Positions 40,501 through 54,181 of a DNA stretch of 64,000 nucleotides are shown one piece after another. Every line of letters begins with the position of its first letter. The first letter of the stretch is position 1. Below the pieces are notes generated by a model. The model did no database searches and was not told where the DNA came from. It saw only the letters and a list, made by a program, of their open reading frames with translations. Both the position numbers and the translations under genes were made by a program. The stretch comes from Paenibacillus roseus. GTDB lineage: Bacteria > Bacillota > Bacilli > Paenibacillales > Paenibacillaceae. Location of the stretch: positions 62,001-126,000 of the forward strand of contig NZ_JAELUP010000016.1 of assembly GCF_016424485.1 (NCBI RefSeq), written 5' to 3'.

Positions 40501-41177
40501 TCCGTGAAGCGAAAGACCGCCGTGAAATCGAAGTTCAAGGTGAAGCGGAATCCAAAGTATACTCTGTTACTTATGGATCGCGTATCCGTGTAACCGAAGG
40601 ACAGCAGATTGAAGCCGGGGATGAGCTGACAGACGGTTCGATCGATCCGAAGGATATGCTGCGTATTAAAGGTATCCGTGGCGTTCAAAACTACATCCTG
40701 CAAGAGGTTCAACGCGTTTACCGTAATCAGGGTGTGGAAATTAACGACAAGCACGTTGAAGTTATGATCAAGCAAATGCTTCGTAAAATCCGCATCGTAG
40801 ATGCCGGAGATACGACATTGCTTCCTGGCGCATTCGTTGATATTCATGAATACGAGGCAGCCAACCGTGAAGCGATTCTGACTGACAAAGAGCCAGCTGT
40901 CGCCAAACCGGTACTCCTTGGTATTACCAAGGCGTCGCTGGAGACGGATTCTTTCCTCTCCGCTGCTTCCTTCCAGGAGACAACCCGCGTTCTTACAGAC
41001 GCAGCTATCAAAGGCAAGGTTGACCAACTCCTTGGCTTGAAAGAGAACGTTATTATTGGTAAGCTGATTCCGGCAGGCACGGGCATGAACCGCTACCGCA
41101 GCGTTCGCTTTGCAGGCATGGAAGAGGATACCGCTGCTGGTGAAGTGCAGCTTGAAAGCATTCCGGTAGAATCCTAA
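37557..41177 (+). CDS. rpoC: DNA-directed RNA polymerase subunit beta'
   Basis: This 1206-residue subunit has an N-terminal zinc ribbon ([18 protein letters not shown]) and the catalytic magnesium loop [13 protein letters not shown] near 450. The second zinc site is [16 protein letters not shown], and the trigger-loop region includes [16 protein letters not shown]. It lacks the large insertions of proteobacterial beta'. TTG at 37557 follows AAGGAGGG by 7 bases. Confidence 0.98.
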   Translation: MLDVNNFEYMKIGLASPDKIRSWSRGEVKKPETINYRTLKPEKEGLFCEKIFGPQKDWECHCGKYKRVRYKGVVCDRCGVEVTRAKVRRERMGHIELAAPVSHIWYFKGIPSRMGLALDMSPRSLEEIIYFASYVVTDPGDTPLEKKQLLSEKEYRSYREKYGYGFQAGMGAEAVKKLLQDIDVERELDTLKEELRTAQGQRRNRAIKRLEVIEAFRNSGNEPGWMILDVLPVIPPELRPMVQLDGGRFATSDLNDLYRRVINRNNRLKRLLDLGAPDIIVQNEKRMLQEAVDALIDNGRRGRPVTGPGNRPLKSLSHMLKGKQGRFRQNLLGKRVDYSGRSVIVVGPSLKMYQCGLPKEMALELFKPFVMKELVNKGLAHNIKSAKRKVERVSPEVWDVLEEVIKEHPVLLNRAPTLHRLGIQAFEPILVEGRAIKLHPLVCTAYNADFDGDQMAVHVPLSAEAQAEARLLMLASGNILNPKDGKPVVTPSQDMVLGSFYLTMDNMEAKGSGSVFGTVNEAISAYQRGIVSLHARIVIPVKVLKKKTFTEEQQNSLIATTVGKVIFNEIFPDTFPYINEASKANLLNGTPEKYFITQKGTDLQEFMQSLATAGAVGKEYLGQIIGECFRIYHTTQTSIILDKIKQLGFTYSTKAGITIAVSDVIVPQEKDQILVESDEKVRVVTNQYRRGLITNEERYDRVIGIWSKAKDQITDILMKSMDRYNSIMLMVDSKARGNKSQITQLGGMRGLMANPSGRIIELPIKSNFREGLTVLEYFISTHGARKGLADTALRTADSGYLTRRLVDVAQDVIVREDDCGTDKGFSVGKIQDGKEVIEDLFDRIEGRYSFETLRHPKTGEIIVNRNELIDSNKADAIIEAGVERLQIRSVLSCRARHGVCKICYGRNLATGKHVEIGEAVGIIAAQSIGEPGTQLTMRTFHTGGVAGDDITQGLPRIQELFEARNPKGQAIITELDGVVKEIREAKDRREIEVQGEAESKVYSVTYGSRIRVTEGQQIEAGDELTDGSIDPKDMLRIKGIRGVQNYILQEVQRVYRNQGVEINDKHVEVMIKQMLRKIRIVDAGDTTLLPGAFVDIHEYEAANREAILTDKEPAVAKPVLLGITKASLETDSFLSAASFQETTRVLTDAAIKGKVDQLLGLKENVIIGKLIPAGTGMNRYRSVRFAGMEEDTAAGEVQLESIPVES

Positions 41178-41195
41178 TCATGTAACAGTTCCCGG

Positions 41196-41239
41196 GGGTG
41201 CAGGGAGAGACGAAGCTTGTCTTGACCTGCATCCCTTTT
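41196..41239 (+). terminator. Terminator after rpoC
   Basis: GGGTGCAGG pairs with CCTGCATCCC, with an inner AGAC/GTCT stem, followed by TTTT. It separates rpoBC from the rplGB-rpsL unit. Confidence 0.75.
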
Positions 41240-41294
41240 ATCTGGTATTATTGAGTGGTTTGCTACACTTCACATATGTGGTTCATGAAATCCC

Positions 41295-41324
41295 TTGACA
41301 TCAGGGGATGAGAGATGCTAATAT
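41295..41324 (+). promoter_or_regulatory. sigma-A promoter of the rplGB-rpsL (str) operon
   Basis: A consensus TTGACA (41295-41300) and TAATAT (41319-41324) are 18 bases apart, about 70 bases before the L7Ae-family gene. Confidence 0.75.
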
Positions 41325-41396
41325 AGCGGAGTGTGCCTAAATGTGTGGATTATTCTGTACTTGATTTTACATTAGATAGTATAAGGATGAGTTGCC

Positions 41397-41627
41397 ATGG
41401 CATTTAAGATTGGCACGAAGCAGACAGCCAAGGCAGTTGAGCAGCGCGAGGCTGCGGCTATATATGTCGCTGAAGATGCAGACCCGCAACTAACGCATAA
41501 AGTCGTGCAAATCAGCTTGCAAGCGGGTATCGATGTGATCCGGGTAGACACTATGAAAAATCTCGGCATCAAGTGCGGGATTGAAGTAGGAGCCGCCATG
41601 GCTGCATGGATTCCTGATGAAGAATGA
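41397..41627 (+). CDS. rplGB: L7Ae-family K-turn RNA-binding protein (YbxF-like)
   Basis: This 76-residue protein has the L7Ae fold signature, with AAAIYVAEDADPQLTHKVVQ and the acidic C-terminus. The family binds kink-turn RNA; B. subtilis YbxF sits at the same position, before rpsL, and binds K-turns in vitro. AAGGATGAG precedes the ATG, a weaker site than its ribosomal neighbours. Confidence 0.9.
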   Translation: MAFKIGTKQTAKAVEQREAAAIYVAEDADPQLTHKVVQISLQAGIDVIRVDTMKNLGIKCGIEVGAAMAAWIPDEE

Positions 41628-41769
41628 AAGAACTGTTTTTGCCGGTTCCTTTAAGGTTTAACTGGTAGAAACTTTTGTTTTGTTTTTTAATGAACCGCCT
41701 GGGTCTGTGGGCTTAAACTTTATAAGGCAAGGCAATGTTCATGGTGAATTAAAGGAAGGGGGTGGCAGC

Positions 41770-42189
41770 ATGCCAACAATTAATCAGCTCGTTCGCAAAG
41801 GCCGTCAGGCTAAAGTTGTGAAATCCAAATCTCCTGCACTTCAAAGAGGGTTCAACGCGTTGAGACGTGAAGAAACCGGACAAAGCTCCCCGCAAAAGCG
41901 CGGTGTGTGTACTCGTGTAGGTACAATGACTCCGAAAAAACCGAACTCCGCTTTGCGGAAATATGCGCGGGTACGTTTGACTAACCGTGTTGAGGTAACG
42001 GCCTACATTGGCGGAATCGGACACAACTTGCAAGAGCACAGCGTGGTATTGGTTCGTGGAGGCCGGGTTAAGGATCTTCCGGGGGTACGTTATCATATCG
42101 TTCGCGGTGCGCTTGATACTGCTGGTGTTAATAACCGCAAACAAGCTCGTTCCAAATACGGTACGAAGCGTCCGAAAGAGAAAAAGTAA
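41770..42189 (+). CDS. rpsL: 30S ribosomal protein S12
   Basis: This 139-residue decoding-site protein has Lys56 ([10 protein letters not shown]) and Lys101 ([10 protein letters not shown]), positions where substitution gives streptomycin resistance, so the sequence looks sensitive. ATG at 41770 follows AAGGGGGTGG; an upstream in-frame ATG (41680) has no ribosome-binding site. Confidence 0.98.
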   Translation: MPTINQLVRKGRQAKVVKSKSPALQRGFNALRREETGQSSPQKRGVCTRVGTMTPKKPNSALRKYARVRLTNRVEVTAYIGGIGHNLQEHSVVLVRGGRVKDLPGVRYHIVRGALDTAGVNNRKQARSKYGTKRPKEKK

Positions 42190-42254
42190 TCTAACTTGGA
42201 CATTGTCCATGGTGTGAAATAATTTGACTATTTGAAGAAAGGGGGACTTCCTCA

Positions 42255-42725
42255 ATGCCACGTAAAGGTCCAGTTACAAAGCGGGATGTGCTTCCAGATC
42301 CGGTATACAATAGCAAGCTTGTTACGCGTTTAATCAATCGTATCATGATCGATGGTAAGCGCGGCGTAGCACAAACTATTCTTTATGATGCGTTCAGCCT
42401 GATCAAAGAACGTACCGGTAATGAACCAATGGAAGTGTTTGAAGTTGCGATTAAAAACATTATGCCTGTGCTTGAAGTTAAAGCTCGCCGTGTCGGCGGT
42501 TCTAACTATCAGGTGCCAATCGAGGTTAAGCCTGAGCGCCGTACTGCGCTTGGTCTCCGCTGGCTCGTGAACTACTCGCGCAACCGCGGTGAAAAAACTA
42601 TGGTGGAACGTTTGGCTGCTGAAATTATCGATGCATCCAACAACACCGGTGCTTCCGTGAAAAAACGTGAAGATACACACAAAATGGCGGATGCGAACAG
42701 AGCGTTTGCACATTACCGCTGGTAG
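42255..42725 (+). CDS. rpsG: 30S ribosomal protein S7
   Basis: This 156-residue primary 16S rRNA-binding protein of the small-subunit head opens [20 protein letters not shown] and shows [14 protein letters not shown] and AFAHYRW at the C-terminus. In many bacteria it represses the str operon, but no S7 site is evident in the 65-base spacer here. Confidence 0.98.
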   Translation: MPRKGPVTKRDVLPDPVYNSKLVTRLINRIMIDGKRGVAQTILYDAFSLIKERTGNEPMEVFEVAIKNIMPVLEVKARRVGGSNYQVPIEVKPERRTALGLRWLVNYSRNRGEKTMVERLAAEIIDASNNTGASVKKREDTHKMADANRAFAHYRW

Positions 42726-42753
42726 GATTTAAAACACGAAAGGAGACAAAATC

Positions 42754-44832
<2,079 letters not shown>

Positions 44833-44934
44833 TTGTTTTGAGACTTTGAAAAGTGAACTTGGCCTGGCATCAGCTTAAACGCTTTTGTCTGGCCCACACA
44901 TATAATTCCTAACTATTAAGGAGGATTAAGTTCA

Positions 44935-46125
44935 ATGGCAAAGGCTAAATTTGAACGTAATAAACCGCACGTTAATATCGGTACAATTGGTCACGTTGAC
45001 CATGGTAAAACTACTCTGACAGCTGCCATCACTACCGTTCTTTCTAAAAAATACGGTGGCGCAGCTATCGCTTTTGACCAAATCGATAAAGCACCAGAAG
45101 AGCGCGAGCGCGGTATCACAATCTCTACTGCTCACGTTGAGTACGAAACTCCTAACCGTCACTATGCACACGTTGACTGCCCAGGTCACGCCGACTACGT
45201 TAAAAACATGATCACTGGTGCTGCTCAAATGGACGGAGCTATCCTGGTAGTATCCGCTGCTGACGGCCCAATGCCACAAACTCGTGAGCACATCCTGCTG
45301 TCCAAGCAAGTAGGTGTTCCTTACATCGTAGTATTCTTGAACAAATGTGACATGGTTGAAGACGAAGAGCTTCTGGAACTGGTTGAAATGGAAGTTCGCG
45401 ACCTGCTGAACGAATATGAGTTCCCAGGCGATGACACTCCAATCATCCGTGGCGCTGCTCGTGAAGCGCTGCAAAACCCAGAAGGCCCTTGGGCTGAGAA
45501 AATCGTTGAATTGTTCGAGCAAGTTGACCAATACATCCCAACTCCTGAGCGCGACACTGACAAGCCTTTCTTGATGCCAGTTGAGGACGTGTTCACAATC
45601 ACTGGTCGTGGTACAGTTGCTACTGGCCGCGTTGAGCGTGGTACTGTTAAAGTCGGTGACGAGGTTGAAATCGTTGGTCTGGCTGAAGAAGCTCGCAAAT
45701 CCGTATGTACTGGCGTAGAGATGTTCCGCAAATTGCTGGATTCCGCTCAAGCTGGTGACAACATCGGTGCATTGCTTCGTGGTGTTGAGCGTAAAGACAT
45801 CGAGCGTGGTCAAGTAATCTCCAAACCAGGTTCCGTTAAACCACACACTAACTTTACTGCTCAAATCTACGTTCTGACTAAAGAAGAGGGTGGCCGTCAC
45901 AAGCCTTTCTTCACAGGATACCGTCCACAGTTCTACTTCCGTACAACTGACGTAACTGGTATCATCAACCTGCCAGAAGGTAGCGAAATGGTAATGCCTG
46001 GTGATAACATCACTGTTACTGTTGAGCTGATCGCTCCAATCGCTATCGAAGAAGGTACTCGCTTCGCGATCCGCGAAGGCGGCCGTACTGTAGGCGCTGG
46101 CGCTGTTGCTTCCATTCAAAAATAA
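44935..46125 (+). CDS. tuf: Elongation factor Tu
   Basis: This 396-residue GTPase delivers aminoacyl-tRNA. The G1 motif is [10 protein letters not shown]3 DCPGHADY and G4 NKCDM; domain 2 has [20 protein letters not shown] precedes the ATG. Codon use is extremely biased. It is separated from fusA by 102 bases and followed by a strong terminator. Confidence 0.99.
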   Translation: MAKAKFERNKPHVNIGTIGHVDHGKTTLTAAITTVLSKKYGGAAIAFDQIDKAPEERERGITISTAHVEYETPNRHYAHVDCPGHADYVKNMITGAAQMDGAILVVSAADGPMPQTREHILLSKQVGVPYIVVFLNKCDMVEDEELLELVEMEVRDLLNEYEFPGDDTPIIRGAAREALQNPEGPWAEKIVELFEQVDQYIPTPERDTDKPFLMPVEDVFTITGRGTVATGRVERGTVKVGDEVEIVGLAEEARKSVCTGVEMFRKLLDSAQAGDNIGALLRGVERKDIERGQVISKPGSVKPHTNFTAQIYVLTKEEGGRHKPFFTGYRPQFYFRTTDVTGIINLPEGSEMVMPGDNITVTVELIAPIAIEEGTRFAIREGGRTVGAGAVASIQK

Positions 46126-46156
46126 GTCATCCGCAGTATAAGCTGCGCTGACGTTA

Positions 46157-46193
46157 AAGAGAGCCTCCCTCTTTCGGGGAGGCTCTTTTTTTT
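46157..46193 (+). terminator. Rho-independent terminator of the str operon
   Basis: AGAGCCTCCC pairs with GGGAGGCTCT around a short loop and is followed by eight Ts. Confidence 0.93.
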
Positions 46194-46362
46194 AAAAACT
46201 TAAGATAGATGTTTGGTATGCATTCTATTCATGATGAAATGGACAATGTCGAAAAAATGTTGTTGGATTATATGATGGGAGCTGTGCTGGCGTTAACTCT
46301 ATTTTCAGAATCATAATGTTACTGTTGGTTCTGATCATCAGGTGTACAAAAAGGAAGTATAA

Positions 46363-46684
46363 ATGAAGAAAATTATCCCGATGATGGTAACGCTGACCGT
46401 CTTATTGTTTTTGCGGCAGGATGTTCAAATTCCGTTAGCGACTTCAAAACACTAAAAGTTGAAAGTCTGGATTTGTTCAAGGGAGAGGCAGTGAAGTTCA
46501 ATCCTTTTCTGGGACAGCTGTCAGGAGGGCTCAGGCTAGAATATACAGGGTTCAAACCTGGTATGAAGATAGAATATTCGAAGTGTGGGAAAACGGCGCG
46601 AAAAAAGCAAATAAGGGCGGAATAAGCTTTCCTCATGCTAGAGGTCAAGCTCATTCTGGTTTTGAGCCGCATTTTAAACATTAA
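46363..46684 (+). pseudogene. Frameshifted lipoprotein gene relic
   Basis: An AAAGGAAG ribosome-binding site leads to ATG at 46363 and a signal-peptide start (MKKIIPMMVTLTVLLF). One base then appears missing near 46410. The second frame continues with a lipobox AAGC and CSNSVSDFKTLKVESLDLF, GLRLEYTGFKPGMKIEY. Near 46573 a second shift restores a third frame, EVWENGAKKANKGGIS, ending at TAA 46682-46684. Reading across the shifts gives a small exported lipoprotein of about 106 residues. Either this is a decayed gene or the sequence has two single-base errors. I do not recognise the family. Confidence 0.7.
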
Positions 46685-46726
46685 ATATCTTGCAAACTGC
46701 TTCTATAATAAAAGTATGAAATCTTG

Positions 46727-46755
46727 TTGCAATCGCCCGGACTTTTTTGTATAAT
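46727..46755 (+). promoter_or_regulatory. sigma-A promoter of the S10 operon
   Basis: TTGCAA (46727-46732) and a consensus TATAAT (46750-46755) are 17 bases apart. The transcript start would be near 46762, about 130 bases before rpsJ. Confidence 0.85.
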
Positions 46756-46774
46756 AGTGAACGTTGGTCTGTGA

Positions 46775-47200
<426 letters not shown>

Positions 47201-47234
47201 TAGAACGGATTAGCAAAGGAAAAGAGGTGTCAAC

Positions 47235-47858
47235 ATGAAAGGTATCTTAGGTAAAAAGCTTGGGATGACGCAAGTATTTACTGCTGAGGGTAACGTAATA
47301 CCTGTTACCGTTATCGAAGCTGGTCCTTGCGTAGTTCTTCAAAAGAAAGACCTAGAAAATGATGGCTATGAAGCAATTCAGCTTGGCTTTGCCGATAAAA
47401 AAGAAAGCAGAGCAAACAAGCCTGAAACTGGCCATGCCCAAAAAGCCAATACGGCTCCTAAGCGCTACATTCGTGAATTCCGCGGTGTTAACATCGGTGA
47501 ATACGAACTGGGTGCAGAGGTAAAGGCTGACTTGTTCACTGCTGGAGAATTCGTTGACGTAACGGGTATTTCCAAAGGTAAAGGTTTTGCAGGCGTTATT
47601 AAACGTTGGGGACAAAGCACGGGTCCTATGTCTCACGGTTCCCGTTACCATCGCGGACCAGGTTCCATGGGTTCCATCCAGGCGAACCGCGTACCAAAAG
47701 GTAAACGTCTTCCAGGTCATATGGGTACAGACACAATCACAATTCAAAATCTTGAAATTGTACGTGTCGATGCTGAGCGTAACGTATTGCTCGTTAAAGG
47801 CTCCATTCCAGGACCTAAAAATAGCTTTGTTCGCGTGAAATCTGCGGTGAAGAAATAA
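47235..47858 (+). CDS. rplC: 50S ribosomal protein L3
   Basis: This 207-residue protein opens [15 protein letters not shown] and has [12 protein letters not shown] and [13 protein letters not shown], the loop reaching towards the peptidyl-transferase centre. Second gene of the S10 operon. Confidence 0.98.
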   Translation: MKGILGKKLGMTQVFTAEGNVIPVTVIEAGPCVVLQKKDLENDGYEAIQLGFADKKESRANKPETGHAQKANTAPKRYIREFRGVNIGEYELGAEVKADLFTAGEFVDVTGISKGKGFAGVIKRWGQSTGPMSHGSRYHRGPGSMGSIQANRVPKGKRLPGHMGTDTITIQNLEIVRVDAERNVLLVKGSIPGPKNSFVRVKSAVKK

Positions 47859-47885
47859 AGCCTTATAAGAAAGGAGGAACATCTC

Positions 47886-48509
47886 GTGCCAAAAGTAGCA
47901 GTATTTAATGTGAGCGGCTCCCAAGTAGAAGAAATCGAATTGTCCGATAGCGTATTTGGAATCGAGCCTAACGTTCACGTATTGCATAGTGCTGTTGTTC
48001 TGCAACAAGCTGCAGAGCGTCAAGGAACACACAAGACTAAAGGTCGCTCCGAAGTTCGCGGTGGCGGTCGCAAGCCTTGGAAACAAAAAGGAACCGGACG
48101 TGCTCGTCAAGGTAGCATTCGCTCCCCGCAATGGGTTGGCGGCGGTACAGTATTCGGACCGACTCCGCGTACTTATGGTTTCAAACTGCCTAAGAAAGTT
48201 CGCCGTTTGGCTATCAAATCCGCACTTTCTTCCAAGGTTATCGATAATGAAATCATCGTGTTGGACCAACTCGCTTTGGCTCAACCAAAAACAAAGGAAT
48301 TTGCTGCTATTCTGAATAACCTGAAAGTTTCCCGCAAAGCGCTGGTTGTAACTGCAGGTTACGAAGATAATGTAGCATTGTCCGCCCGCAACATCCCTGG
48401 TGTGAAGTTTGTAGCTGCAGACGGCATCAATGTTCTTGATGTTATGCAATATGACAAGCTGATCATTACCAAGGAAGCGGCTCTAAAAGTTCAGGAGGTG
48501 CTTGCATAA
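47886..48509 (+). CDS. rplD: 50S ribosomal protein L4
   Basis: This 207-residue protein has the exit-tunnel loop [20 protein letters not shown] followed by [14 protein letters not shown]. That loop looks unmodified, with no insertion of the kind tied to macrolide resistance. GTG start at 47886 follows AAGGAGGA. It overlaps rplW by one base. Confidence 0.98.
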   Translation: MPKVAVFNVSGSQVEEIELSDSVFGIEPNVHVLHSAVVLQQAAERQGTHKTKGRSEVRGGGRKPWKQKGTGRARQGSIRSPQWVGGGTVFGPTPRTYGFKLPKKVRRLAIKSALSSKVIDNEIIVLDQLALAQPKTKEFAAILNNLKVSRKALVVTAGYEDNVALSARNIPGVKFVAADGINVLDVMQYDKLIITKEAALKVQEVLA

Positions 48510-48802
48510 TGAGTAGAGATCCACGCGATATTATCAAGCGCCCGGTTATTACCGAACGCACAACGGAAATGATGGCTTCCAAGCGTTATGTTTTTGAAGT
48601 GGACATTCGTGCCAACAAAACTTCAATTAAACAAGCGATCGAAGAAATTTTCAAAGTAAAAGTAGCTAACGTAAACACGTTGCGTGTGCCGGGTAAGCCG
48701 AAGCGCCAAGGTCGCCACGCTGGATATACTTCCGAATGGAAGAAAGCTTTTGTTCAACTGAGCGAAGACAGCAAAGAATTGGAATTCTTTGAATCTGTAT
48801 AA
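48509..48802 (+). CDS. rplW: 50S ribosomal protein L23
   Basis: This 97-residue protein of the tunnel exit, docking site for trigger factor and SRP, shows [34 protein letters not shown] and [17 protein letters not shown] shares its A with the rplD stop codon (TAATG). Confidence 0.98.
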   Translation: MSRDPRDIIKRPVITERTTEMMASKRYVFEVDIRANKTSIKQAIEEIFKVKVANVNTLRVPGKPKRQGRHAGYTSEWKKAFVQLSEDSKELEFFESV

Positions 48803-48831
48803 TCGAAACGGTATAAGAGGAGGGAATAAAC

Positions 48832-49662
48832 GTGCCAATCAAGAAGTATAAACCGACTTCTCCTGCTCGCCGTGCGATGTCTGTATCCACATTTGAAGAG
48901 ATTACGACAAGCACGCCGGAGAAATCGTTGCTGGCTCCGCTTTTCAAAAAAGCTGGTCGCAACAACCAAGGTAAAATTACAGTTCGTCACCATGGCGGCG
49001 GACACAAGCGTAAATACCGCATCATCGATTTCAAACGTACGAAGGATGGAATCGTTGGTAACGTAGCTACAATCGAGTACGATCCAAACCGTACTTCCAA
49101 TATCGCTTTGATCCACTATGCAGACGGTGAGAAACGCTACATCATCGCACCTAAAGGTCTGAAAGTTGGGGACAAAATCATGTCCGGCCCTGGAGCCGAC
49201 ATTAAAGTGGGTAATGCACTGCCAATGGAAAACATTCCAGTCGGTACAGTTATCCACAACATTGAGCTGAAACCAGGCAAAGGCGGACAATTGGTTCGTG
49301 CTGCTGGTACTGAAGCTCAACTTCTGGGTAAAGAAGACGATTACGCTGTTATTCGTTTGTCCTCCGGTGAGGTTCGCCGCATTCTGAAAGTTTGCCGCGC
49401 TACTATCGGTTCCGTAGGTAATGAAGACCACGAACTCGTTAAAATTGGTAAAGCTGGTCGTTCCCGTTGGCTCGGCAAGCGTCCTGAAGTTCGCGGGGTT
49501 GTAATGAACCCTAACGATCACCCGCACGGTGGTGGTGAAGGCCGCGCTCCAATCGGACGTAAATCGCCAATGTCTCCTTGGGGCAAACCAACCCTTGGCT
49601 ACAAAACGCGCAAGAAGAAAAAAGCATCCAGCCAATACATCGTTCGTCGCCGTACGAAGTAA
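48832..49662 (+). CDS. rplB: 50S ribosomal protein L2
   Basis: This 276-residue protein of the peptidyl-transferase region carries [20 protein letters not shown] and the essential His loop [21 protein letters not shown] start with GGAGGG upstream. Confidence 0.98.
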   Translation: MPIKKYKPTSPARRAMSVSTFEEITTSTPEKSLLAPLFKKAGRNNQGKITVRHHGGGHKRKYRIIDFKRTKDGIVGNVATIEYDPNRTSNIALIHYADGEKRYIIAPKGLKVGDKIMSGPGADIKVGNALPMENIPVGTVIHNIELKPGKGGQLVRAAGTEAQLLGKEDDYAVIRLSSGEVRRILKVCRATIGSVGNEDHELVKIGKAGRSRWLGKRPEVRGVVMNPNDHPHGGGEGRAPIGRKSPMSPWGKPTLGYKTRKKKKASSQYIVRRRTK

Positions 49663-49744
49663 TGACGGCTTAGAAACTAACGGTTGTATTTTGAAAATAA
49701 TCGCGTAAGCAATTGCGCAAGGTTAGACGAAGGGAGGAACACAA

Positions 49745-50026
49745 ATGGGTCGCAGCTTGAAGAAAGGTCCGTTTATTGACGGTTACCTGCTGAAAAAAGT
49801 CGAGGATTTGAATGAAACCAACAAAAAGGTTGTCATCAAAACCTGGTCTCGTCGCTCCACCATTTTCCCACAGTTTATTGGTCACACGTTTGCCGTATAT
49901 GATGGCCGCAAACACGTGCCGGTATATGTAACAGAAGATATGGTTGGACACAAGCTTGGTGAGTTCGCACCAACTCGTACGTACAAAGGCCATACCGACG
50001 ATGATAGAAAAACAGGCAGAAGATAA
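49745..50026 (+). CDS. rpsS: 30S ribosomal protein S19
   Basis: This 93-residue head protein starts [19 protein letters not shown] and includes [20 protein letters not shown] and [12 protein letters not shown]. It pairs with S13 at the A-site finger bridge. Confidence 0.98.
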   Translation: MGRSLKKGPFIDGYLLKKVEDLNETNKKVVIKTWSRRSTIFPQFIGHTFAVYDGRKHVPVYVTEDMVGHKLGEFAPTRTYKGHTDDDRKTGRR

Positions 50027-50067
50027 TATCTGCTTTCGAGTAATTGTACCTGAGAGGAGGTTCAACC

Positions 50068-50403
50068 ATGTCACAAGCTAAAGCAAGTGCCAATTTTGTT
50101 CGAATTGCACCACGCAAGGCGCAATTGGTTGTGGATTTGATCCGCGGCAAGCAAGTTGGCGAAGCAATTTCGATTCTGCGCCATACTCCTAGATCAGCAT
50201 CGCCGATTGTGGAGAAGCTTCTGAATTCCGCGATTGCTAACGCAGAGCACAATTTTCAATTGGACGTGAACAAGTTGGTTATTTCGCAGGTTTATGTGAA
50301 TCAGGGGCCAACTATGAAACGTTTCCGTCCTCGTGCGATGGGACGCGCAAGCAGAATTAACAAAAGAACCAGCCACATCACTTTGGTGGTATCTGAAAAA
50401 TAA
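50068..50403 (+). CDS. rplV: 50S ribosomal protein L22
   Basis: This 111-residue exit-tunnel protein shows [20 protein letters not shown] and a beta-hairpin loop with [19 protein letters not shown]; no loop deletion or insertion typical of macrolide resistance is seen. ATG at 50068 follows GAGGAGG. Confidence 0.98.
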   Translation: MSQAKASANFVRIAPRKAQLVVDLIRGKQVGEAISILRHTPRSASPIVEKLLNSAIANAEHNFQLDVNKLVISQVYVNQGPTMKRFRPRAMGRASRINKRTSHITLVVSEK

Positions 50404-50416
50404 GGAGGGATAACGT

Positions 50417-51079
50417 GTGGGTCAAAAGGTAAACCCTGTCGGTCTTCGGATCGGTATCATTCGTGATTGGGAATCGAAATGGTATGCCGGCAAAGACTTT
50501 GGTGATCTTTTGCTGGAAGACGTGAAAATTCGTGAGTACCTGAAGAACAAACTGAAAGACGCTGCAGTTTCCCGCATCGAAATCGAGCGTGCGGCTAATC
50601 GCTTGAATGTAACTATTCACACTGCCAAGCCAGGTATGGTAATTGGTAAGGGTGGATCTGAAGTTGAGAATTTGCGTTCAGAGCTTGCTAAAATCTCTAA
50701 GGGCAAAAAGGTACACATCAATATCTCTGAAATCAAGCAATCGGATCTTGACGCTATTCTTGTCGCTGAAAGCATCGCTCAACAGCTTGAGCGTCGTACA
50801 TCTTTCCGTCGTGCATTGAAACAAGCGATTCAACGTTCCATGCGTGCTGGCGCTAAAGGAATCAAGACATCGGTTAGCGGTCGTCTTGGCGGCGCTGAGA
50901 TCGCTCGTACTGAAGGATATAGCGAAGGAACGGTTCCGCTGCATACGCTGCGTGCCGATATTGACTACGGAACAGCAGAAGCTCATACGACTTACGGCCG
51001 TATCGGTGTAAAAGTATGGATCTACCGTGGCGAAGTCCTTCCAACGAAGAAGAAAGCTCCCCAGGAAGGAGGCAACTAA
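50417..51079 (+). CDS. rpsC: 30S ribosomal protein S3
   Basis: This 220-residue protein has a KH domain ([15 protein letters not shown]) and a C-terminal domain with [12 protein letters not shown]; it lines the mRNA entry helicase site. The GTG at 50417 gives [13 protein letters not shown], the canonical start, with AAGGAGGG upstream. Confidence 0.98.
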   Translation: MGQKVNPVGLRIGIIRDWESKWYAGKDFGDLLLEDVKIREYLKNKLKDAAVSRIEIERAANRLNVTIHTAKPGMVIGKGGSEVENLRSELAKISKGKKVHINISEIKQSDLDAILVAESIAQQLERRTSFRRALKQAIQRSMRAGAKGIKTSVSGRLGGAEIARTEGYSEGTVPLHTLRADIDYGTAEAHTTYGRIGVKVWIYRGEVLPTKKKAPQEGGN

Positions 51080-51081
51080 TC

Positions 51082-51516
51082 ATGTTGGTGCCTAAACGCG
51101 TCAAACACCGCAAGGAACATCGCGGTAACATGAAAGGCCGTGCTAAAGGCGGCACAGAAGTACACTTTGGTGAATTCGGTCTGCAAGCTCTTGAGCCTGC
51201 TTGGATTACGAACCGTCAAATCGAGGCAGCCCGTATTGCGATGACTCGTTATATCAAACGGGGCGGTAAAGTATGGATCAAAATTTTCCCTGCCAAGCCG
51301 ATTACGCAAAAGCCGCTTGAGGTACGGATGGGTAGCGGTAAAGGTAACGTGGAGAAATGGGTAGCGGTTGTAAAACCGGGCAAAGTGCTATTTGAACTTG
51401 CTGGTGTTCCGGAAGAAATCGCACGTGAAGCAATGCGCCTCGCATCCCACAAGCTCCCGATCAAAACGAAGTTTGTGAAACGCGAAGAAGTGGGTGGTGA
51501 AGCAAATGAAAGCTAG
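51082..51516 (+). CDS. rplP: 50S ribosomal protein L16
   Basis: This 144-residue protein starts [19 protein letters not shown] and includes [20 protein letters not shown] and [22 protein letters not shown] precedes the ATG, 2 bases after rpsC. The 3' end overlaps rpmC by 11 bases. Confidence 0.98.
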   Translation: MLVPKRVKHRKEHRGNMKGRAKGGTEVHFGEFGLQALEPAWITNRQIEAARIAMTRYIKRGGKVWIKIFPAKPITQKPLEVRMGSGKGNVEKWVAVVKPGKVLFELAGVPEEIAREAMRLASHKLPIKTKFVKREEVGGEANES

Positions 51517-51706
51517 TGAATTTCGCAACCTGACATCTGCTGAGATTGAACAGAAAGTCGCCGGTTTTAAGGAAGAGCTGTTCAACCTTCGTTTTCAATT
51601 GGCTACCGGCCAATTGGATAACCCAACTCGGATCCGTGATGTGCGGAAGGAAATAGCTCGTGCTAAAACCGTATTGCGTGAGAGAGAACTGGGAATCAGC
51701 AGCTAA
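51506..51706 (+). CDS. rpmC: 50S ribosomal protein L29
   Basis: This 66-residue two-helix protein at the tunnel exit starts [18 protein letters not shown] and has [22 protein letters not shown] at 51506 lies within the end of rplP with GGTGG upstream, so the pair is translationally coupled. Confidence 0.97.
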   Translation: MKASEFRNLTSAEIEQKVAGFKEELFNLRFQLATGQLDNPTRIRDVRKEIARAKTVLRERELGISS

Positions 51707-51782
51707 TTAATAGATCATAAGACCTTTAACCTGAATTAGAAGCCTAAAGCCAGTATGCTTGGCTGAAGGAAGGAGGAAGAAC

Positions 51783-52049
51783 ATGAGCGAAGAGCGTAAT
51801 GCCCGCAAAGTTCAAATCGGTAAAGTCGTAAGCGATAAAATGGACAAAACGATTGTTGTTGCTGTAGAAACCTACAAAAAACATAATCTGTACCATAAGC
51901 GCATTAAATACACAAAGAAATTCAAGGCGCATGACGAAAACAACCAGGCTAAAATTGGTGATACCGTTAAAATCATGGAGACTCGTCCGCTTTCCAAGGA
52001 CAAACGTTGGAGATTGGTTGAAGTCGTAGAAGTTGCGGTTGTCCTTTAA
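51783..52049 (+). CDS. rpsQ: 30S ribosomal protein S17
   Basis: This 88-residue OB-fold primary binder of 16S rRNA has [32 protein letters not shown] and [29 protein letters not shown] precedes the ATG at 51783. Confidence 0.98.
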   Translation: MSEERNARKVQIGKVVSDKMDKTIVVAVETYKKHNLYHKRIKYTKKFKAHDENNQAKIGDTVKIMETRPLSKDKRWRLVEVVEVAVVL

Positions 52050-52134
52050 GCTTAAAGGTAGAGCGAGTGCGGCATAAGTGCCGGGGCGTTGAACCAGATT
52101 TCATATAGCAATGTTTGAAAGGAGGACGCAGTAA

Positions 52135-52503
52135 ATGATTCAACCATTTACACGTTTAGCTGTTGCAGACAACTCTGGAGCAAAAGAGTTGATGTGTATT
52201 CGTGTGTTAGGCGGCACAGGACGTCGTGCAGCACACATCGGTGATTTGATTGTTTGTTCTGTCAAACAAGCAACACCAGGCGGCGTTGTCAAAAAGGGTG
52301 ACGTTGTAAAAGCAGTAATCGTTCGTACGAAGCGTTCGGTTCGTCGTAAAGACGGTTCTTACATCGCATTTGACGAAAACGCAGCGGTTATCGTTAAGGA
52401 AGACAAGAGCCCGCGCGGTACCCGTATTTTTGGACCAGTTGCCCGTGAGCTTCGCGACCGCGATTTCATGAAAATCGTATCGCTGGCACCGGAAGTTATC
52501 TAA
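52135..52503 (+). CDS. rplN: 50S ribosomal protein L14
   Basis: This 122-residue intersubunit-bridge protein starts [20 protein letters not shown] and has [19 protein letters not shown] and [20 protein letters not shown] lies upstream of the ATG. The gap to rpsQ is 85 bases, a little longer than neighbours. Confidence 0.98.
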   Translation: MIQPFTRLAVADNSGAKELMCIRVLGGTGRRAAHIGDLIVCSVKQATPGGVVKKGDVVKAVIVRTKRSVRRKDGSYIAFDENAAVIVKEDKSPRGTRIFGPVARELRDRDFMKIVSLAPEVI

Positions 52504-52585
52504 TAACCATCCCAGGCAGTTAAGCAAAGCGTGGCCAGGGGTAACGTAATTGCCTTAACGCTTAAGTGAGCAGGAGGTGTAACAA

Positions 52586-52939
52586 ATGCCAAGGCTGAAA
52601 AAAGTGCTGGAATCCCATAACAACAAACTGCATGTGAAAAAGGATGACAATGTCATCGTAATCACAGGTAAAGATAAAGGCAAAAAAGGCCGGGTTATCG
52701 CAGCATATCCACGTGAAAACCGCGTTCTGATCGAAGGCGTAAATATCGTGAAAAAGCATTCCCGTCCATCGCAGCAAAATCCGCAGGGCGGAATCATCGA
52801 GCAAGAAGCTCCGATCCATGTTTCGAACGTCATGCTTGTTGATCCTAAGAGCGGAAAACCGACTCGTGTCGGCTACAAAGTGCTTGATAACGGCAAAAAA
52901 GTTCGGATCGCTCGTAAATCCGGCGAGGTTATCGACTAA
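52586..52939 (+). CDS. rplX: 50S ribosomal protein L24
   Basis: This 117-residue assembly initiator has a KOW motif ([20 protein letters not shown]) followed by [28 protein letters not shown] precedes the ATG. Confidence 0.98.
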   Translation: MPRLKKVLESHNNKLHVKKDDNVIVITGKDKGKKGRVIAAYPRENRVLIEGVNIVKKHSRPSQQNPQGGIIEQEAPIHVSNVMLVDPKSGKPTRVGYKVLDNGKKVRIARKSGEVID

Positions 52940-52970
52940 TTTAGTGTGACGGAAAGGAGGTCCATGACTC

Positions 52971-53513
52971 ATGGCTGTAAGAATGAAAGATCGTTTTCTG
53001 AATGAAATTACTCCATCTCTGATGCAAAAATTCAACTACGCTTCGGTTATGCAAGTACCGAAAGTAGAGAAGATTGTTATCAACATGGGGGTAGGTGAAG
53101 CTGTCTCCAACTCCAAAGTTCTTGATGTTGCGGTTGAAGAGCTTCGTTTGATTTCCGGTCAAAAGCCGGTTGTAACACGTGCGAAGAAATCCATTGCAGG
53201 ATTTAAGCTTCGTGAGAATATGCCTATCGGGGTTAAAGTAACACTGCGCGGTGAGCGTATGTACTACTTCCTTGACAAACTGTTCAACGTATCTCTGCCG
53301 CGCGTTCGTGACTTCCGCGGAATTTCAAATAAAGCTTTTGATGGCCGTGGTAACTACACGCTTGGTCTGAAAGAGCAATTGATCTTCCCGGAAATCGAGT
53401 ACGATAAAGTGGATAAAGTACGCGGGATGGACGTCGTCATCGTCACGACGGCAAAAACGGACGAAGAAGCTCGTGAGCTGCTGACCCAATTGGGCATGCC
53501 GTTTGCGAAGTAA
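52971..53513 (+). CDS. rplE: 50S ribosomal protein L5
   Basis: This 180-residue central-protuberance protein binds 5S rRNA; motifs include [28 protein letters not shown] and [17 protein letters not shown]. The ATG at 52971 is preceded by AAAGGAGG; another ATG at 52962 is out of frame. Confidence 0.98.
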   Translation: MAVRMKDRFLNEITPSLMQKFNYASVMQVPKVEKIVINMGVGEAVSNSKVLDVAVEELRLISGQKPVVTRAKKSIAGFKLRENMPIGVKVTLRGERMYYFLDKLFNVSLPRVRDFRGISNKAFDGRGNYTLGLKEQLIFPEIEYDKVDKVRGMDVVIVTTAKTDEEARELLTQLGMPFAK

Positions 53514-53536
53514 TCCACAGGAGGTGCAATTACCAA

Positions 53537-53722
53537 GTGGCAAAAACTTCGATGAAAGTAAAGCAGCAACGTACGCCTAAGTTTAAAGTACGCGCTTATA
53601 CGCGTTGTGAACGTTGCGGCCGTCCGCACTCCGTTTTGCAAAAGTTTAAAATCTGCCGGATTTGTTTCCGTGAATTAGCATACAAAGGCCAGATTCCTGG
53701 CGTCAAAAAAGCAAGCTGGTAA
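53537..53722 (+). CDS. rpsN: 30S ribosomal protein S14, type Z (zinc-binding)
   Basis: This 61-residue short S14 has four cysteines in two CxxC pairs ([10 protein letters not shown] and CRICFREL), the zinc-binding Bacillota form. GTG start gives [19 protein letters not shown], with GGAGGTG upstream. Confidence 0.98.
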   Translation: MAKTSMKVKQQRTPKFKVRAYTRCERCGRPHSVLQKFKICRICFRELAYKGQIPGVKKASW

Positions 53723-53753
53723 TCAGCCTAGTTCGGGAAGGAGGTTTACAAGA

Positions 53754-54152
<399 letters not shown>

Positions 54153-54181
54153 TTTAGATTCACACGATTGGAGGTGTAACA

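Noticed and set aside
39030..41027. 665-codon open frame on the minus strand opposite rpoC
   Set aside because: It lies wholly within rpoC, has no ribosome-binding site and gives a low-complexity Asn/Phe-rich product. Codon bias of the plus strand explains it.
44932..46119. 395-codon minus-strand frame exactly antisense to tuf
   Set aside because: It mirrors tuf codon usage; Ser/Thr/Val-rich nonsense sequence.
46373..46681. 102-codon minus-strand frame between tuf and rpsJ
   Set aside because: The plus strand shows a lipoprotein signal peptide and lipobox across two frameshifts with a ribosome-binding site, a better explanation than the minus frame.
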